Below, piece after piece: positions 61,776 to 64,000 of a DNA stretch of 64,000 nt (its first letter is position 1; the number at the start of each line of letters is the position of its first letter). Origin of the DNA: Acidobacteriota bacterium. GTDB taxonomy: Bacteria > Acidobacteriota > Vicinamibacteria > Vicinamibacterales > UBA2999. The DNA is taken from assembly GCA_030650395.1 (NCBI GenBank), contig JAUSDY010000078.1, positions 101,419 to 165,418 of the forward strand, read 5' to 3'. Both the position numbers and the translations under genes were made by a program. The notes under the pieces are model-generated. The model saw only the letters and a list, made by a program, of their open reading frames with translations. It was not told the origin of the DNA and did no database searches.

Positions 61776-62981
61776 GTGACCGCGCCACTCGACGACAGCC
61801 AGCGGTTCTGGGATGCGCATGCGAGGCGCGATCCGTTGTGGGCGGTGCTGTCCGACGCGGGCAAGGAAGCGCGGCGATGGGACGTGCGGCGCTTTTTACA
61901 GACCGGCCTCAACGAAGTCGCCTTGATGTTCTACGAGCTCGAGTCGCGCGGCATCGCCGTGAACCACGGCGCCACGCTCGACTTCGGCTGCGGCGTCGGA
62001 CGGCTCACGCAAGCCCTGGCCGCGCGATTCCCGCAGGTGGTGGGCGTCGACGTGTCGCCGAAGATGATCGAAACGGCCACCGCGCTCAATCCGTTTCCCG
62101 AGCGGGCGCGCTTCGTGTGGAACGGCGAGCCGCACCTGCAACAGTTCGGCGATGCGACGTTCGATTTCGTTTACACGAACATCGTCCTGCAGCACATCGT
62201 TCCGGAAATCACCGCGGTGTATCTCCGGGAATTCCTCCGGCTGCTCAAGCCGGCGAGTATTCTGGTGTTCCAGCTGCCATCGCACCCGCGGCGCGCAGAT
62301 GATCCGCTACCGGAATCGACCGCGGTCGCAATGGCAGACGACGCGTATCAGGCGGCGATCGCCATTACGGCATTGCCGCACGAACCGATCAAGCCGGCTG
62401 AGGTGGTCACGCTGGATGTCGATGTCACCAACGTCAGCGGCCTGGCGTGGACGCAACAGCAGTTCGGAGCGATCCGGTTAGGAAACCACTGGCTCGATCG
62501 AACCGGAGAGCGGATGCTGCAACGGGATGACGGGCGCACGCTGCTGCCCGAGACGCTGCCGCCAGGAGTGGCCTGCCGGATGCCGCTGACCATCACCGCG
62601 CCGAGCGCGGAAGGTGACTACGTCTGCGAGATCGATCTGGCGCATGAAGGCGTCCGCTGGTTTCGCGATCGCGATTCAGCCGTGCTGAGATTCCCCGTTG
62701 TCGTGCGCAGCGGCGGTGTTGAACCGGCTCGATCGATCGCGAGCGAATCCCGATCGGATCCGCCCGCCGGCGGCGCTGGCGCGGCACGAACCAGCTTGCC
62801 GCAGGTTGCGCCGGGCGATCTCACCGCCGCGGATCCGGGCGACTTCCCGATGCACGGGATCGACACCGATCGGGTCGAGCAGTTGATTGCGGCCTCAGGC
62901 GGCGAGCTCGTGCTGAAGAGCGCCGATCACAGCTGCGGTCACAGCTGGATCAGTCACCGCTACGTCGTTCGCAAACGCTGA
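61776..62981 (+). CDS. SAM-dependent methyltransferase with C-terminal beta domain
   Basis: A 401-residue protein started at GTG 61776. The N-terminal half is a class I methyltransferase (ATLDFGCGVGRLTQALAARFP near 70; VVGVDVSPKMIETA). From about residue 205 a beta-sandwich-like segment follows (VVTLDVDVTNVSGLAWTQQQ...GDYVCEIDLAHEGVRWF), then a low-complexity stretch (about 310-345) and a C-terminal helix. A glycan or lipid acceptor is plausible, since similar extra domains occur with surface-polysaccharide genes, but this is inference. Confidence 0.82.
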   Translation: MTAPLDDSQRFWDAHARRDPLWAVLSDAGKEARRWDVRRFLQTGLNEVALMFYELESRGIAVNHGATLDFGCGVGRLTQALAARFPQVVGVDVSPKMIETATALNPFPERARFVWNGEPHLQQFGDATFDFVYTNIVLQHIVPEITAVYLREFLRLLKPASILVFQLPSHPRRADDPLPESTAVAMADDAYQAAIAITALPHEPIKPAEVVTLDVDVTNVSGLAWTQQQFGAIRLGNHWLDRTGERMLQRDDGRTLLPETLPPGVACRMPLTITAPSAEGDYVCEIDLAHEGVRWFRDRDSAVLRFPVVVRSGGVEPARSIASESRSDPPAGGAGAARTSLPQVAPGDLTAADPGDFPMHGIDTDRVEQLIAASGGELVLKSADHSCGHSWISHRYVVRKR

Positions 62982-63155
62982 GCTTCTGGTCGGCTTGGAA
63001 CGTTTGCCCTGATTTTGCCGTCAAGAATCAGTACGGCGCGCTAGTTCAGGAATAGCTCGCAACAGCCGATATCAAGAAGAGGAGGCCTGAGGGGTCTCCG
63101 GACATTACGTGAGATACTGAATGCCGCTTTCCGCAGCCAAAGAAAGAGCTTCTTG

Positions 63156-63953
63156 ATGAACGTTTCGCGTTCCGCCTGTACGTTGGTGTTCGCGTTGGCC
63201 CTCAGTGCGCCGGCGTGGGCCCAGGATCCGCTGCCCGTCGAGGCCGCGCCCGTCGAGGGTTCGACAGCCACCGAGGTGGCGGGCGCGCCCGGACCAGTCG
63301 AAGGCGGCAGTGACAACTTCTTCAAGATGGTGGCCGGCGACTTCAAGAATTTCTTCAACAGCGACACGGCGAAGGTGATGGGCTACTTCTCGATCGCCGC
63401 GGCCGCCGCCGCGCCCTGGGATCGCAAGGGCGTGAATAACGGCTTCAACATTCCGACCACCGTGTTCCAGGGCGGCAACCTCGCCGGCAGCTTCCCGTTC
63501 CAGTTAGGCGCCGGCGTTGCGGCGTACGGGGTCGGCCGCTCGTTCGGCAACGCCAGGACCGCCACCGTGGGCCGCGACATCATGCGCGCCCAGATTCTGT
63601 CGCAGGTGCTGGTGCAGGGCATGAAGGTGACCATCCGCCGCGAGCGCCCCGACAAGAGCAACAGCCTGTCGTTTCCCTCCGGACATGCCGCGAGCGCATT
63701 CGCCACCGCCGGCGTGCTCCATAAACATTACGGCTGGAAGGCCGGCGTGCCCGCGTACGCGTTCGGCTCGTACGTCGCGCTCGCCCGCATGTCGTGGAAC
63801 AGACATCACGCCACTGACGTCGTAATGGGTGCGGGCTTCGGACTCGCGTCGGCCCGCACGGTGACGATGAGGATGGGCGGTAAGAAGTTCAGCGTCGGGG
63901 TGCAGCCGCAGGTCGGCGGCGCATCAGTCCACTTCACGAGGATCTACAAGTAG
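63156..63953 (+). CDS. PAP2-family phosphatase
   Basis: A 265-residue exported or membrane-anchored phosphatase. A signal peptide (about 1-22) precedes a soluble stretch and a PAP2 core. The three active-site motifs are KVTIRRERP near 162, SFPSGHAASAF near 177, and ARMSWNRHHATDVVMG near 210, with the catalytic His pair intact. It may act on undecaprenyl pyrophosphate or phosphatidic acid. A 174-base gap (62982-63155) upstream shows no gene. Confidence 0.9.
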   Translation: MNVSRSACTLVFALALSAPAWAQDPLPVEAAPVEGSTATEVAGAPGPVEGGSDNFFKMVAGDFKNFFNSDTAKVMGYFSIAAAAAAPWDRKGVNNGFNIPTTVFQGGNLAGSFPFQLGAGVAAYGVGRSFGNARTATVGRDIMRAQILSQVLVQGMKVTIRRERPDKSNSLSFPSGHAASAFATAGVLHKHYGWKAGVPAYAFGSYVALARMSWNRHHATDVVMGAGFGLASARTVTMRMGGKKFSVGVQPQVGGASVHFTRIYK

Positions 63954-63964
63954 TTTCCCTGCCA

Positions 63965-63979
63965 AGGGGTCAGACCCCT
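63965..63979. repeat. REP-like palindrome AGGGGTCAGACCCCT
   Basis: A perfect 15-base palindrome (7-1-7) right after the PAP2 stop. The window ends in CGGGGTC, perhaps the start of another unit. It shares GGGGTCAG with the long hairpin at 40687-40771. Confidence 0.7.
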
Positions 63980-64000
63980 CGGCACTTCTTGCTCGGGGTC

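Overview
This window looks like a chromosome segment from an Acidobacteriota-type bacterium, most plausibly a Vicinamibacteria relative (inference). The base composition is high in GC and gene starts and stops overlap tightly. The envelope and peptidase content is Gram-negative: a TonB receptor, Tat and Sec signal peptides, and secreted S9, M14 and M24 peptidases. There is also an 805-residue permease of the ADOP type (acidobacterial duplicated orphan permease). No rRNA, tRNA, CRISPR array, IS element or prophage was found.

Region by region. (1) 0.1-9.2 kb is an almost complete arginine pathway split by a divergent promoter: argR-argG-argH on the minus strand and argC-argB-argD-argA-argJ-argF on the plus strand. 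The argininosuccinate synthase is short and altered at its ATP/aspartate loops. (2) 9.2-24 kb is one long minus-strand run holding the protoheme pathway: hemH, short hemA, fused hemC-hemD, hemB, hemL, a histidine kinase and response regulator, hemE, hemN, a HemY-type hemG, then a duplicated-domain secreted protein, an S9 peptidase and a small membrane protein. Most junctions are 4-base ATGA/GTGA overlaps, so the two-component system sits translationally coupled inside the pathway. (3) 24-27.3 kb has a TonB siderophore receptor behind a Fur-like box, and pxpA. (4) 27.6-35.9 kb has an orphan DGQHR (DndB-like) protein, an M14 peptidase, DUF4112, an ankyrin-type Tat protein, a decayed winged-helix regulator pseudogene and an M24 peptidase. 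(5) 35.9-41.6 kb has a DUF5916 outer-membrane protein, a GT11 fucosyltransferase, a DUF1624 acyltransferase, OsmC, and an FTR1 iron permease behind a second Fur-like box. (6) 41.7-46.5 kb has BlaI, a frameshifted M56-HEAT sensor, an ADOP permease and a GNAT. (7) 46.8-53.5 kb is a glycan locus: ALG1-like and ALG11-like glycosyltransferases, a WecA-like transferase, an ABC exporter, and a MATE transporter. (8) 53.6-59.5 kb carries two complete proton-translocating transhydrogenases of different architecture in tandem. (9) 59.5-64 kb has a B3-type metallo-hydrolase, a class C-like serine hydrolase, a methyltransferase and a PAP2 phosphatase.

The most unusual layer cuts across the genes: several families of short dispersed repeats (palindromes with CCT..AGG cores, an ADLSAVA-encoding repeat, GGTGCC, GTACGCACC, AT-rich long inverted repeats and GGGGTCAG REP-like hairpins). 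They occur between genes and also in frame inside at least six proteins, usually at domain linkers or loops, and in two cases they supply stop codons.
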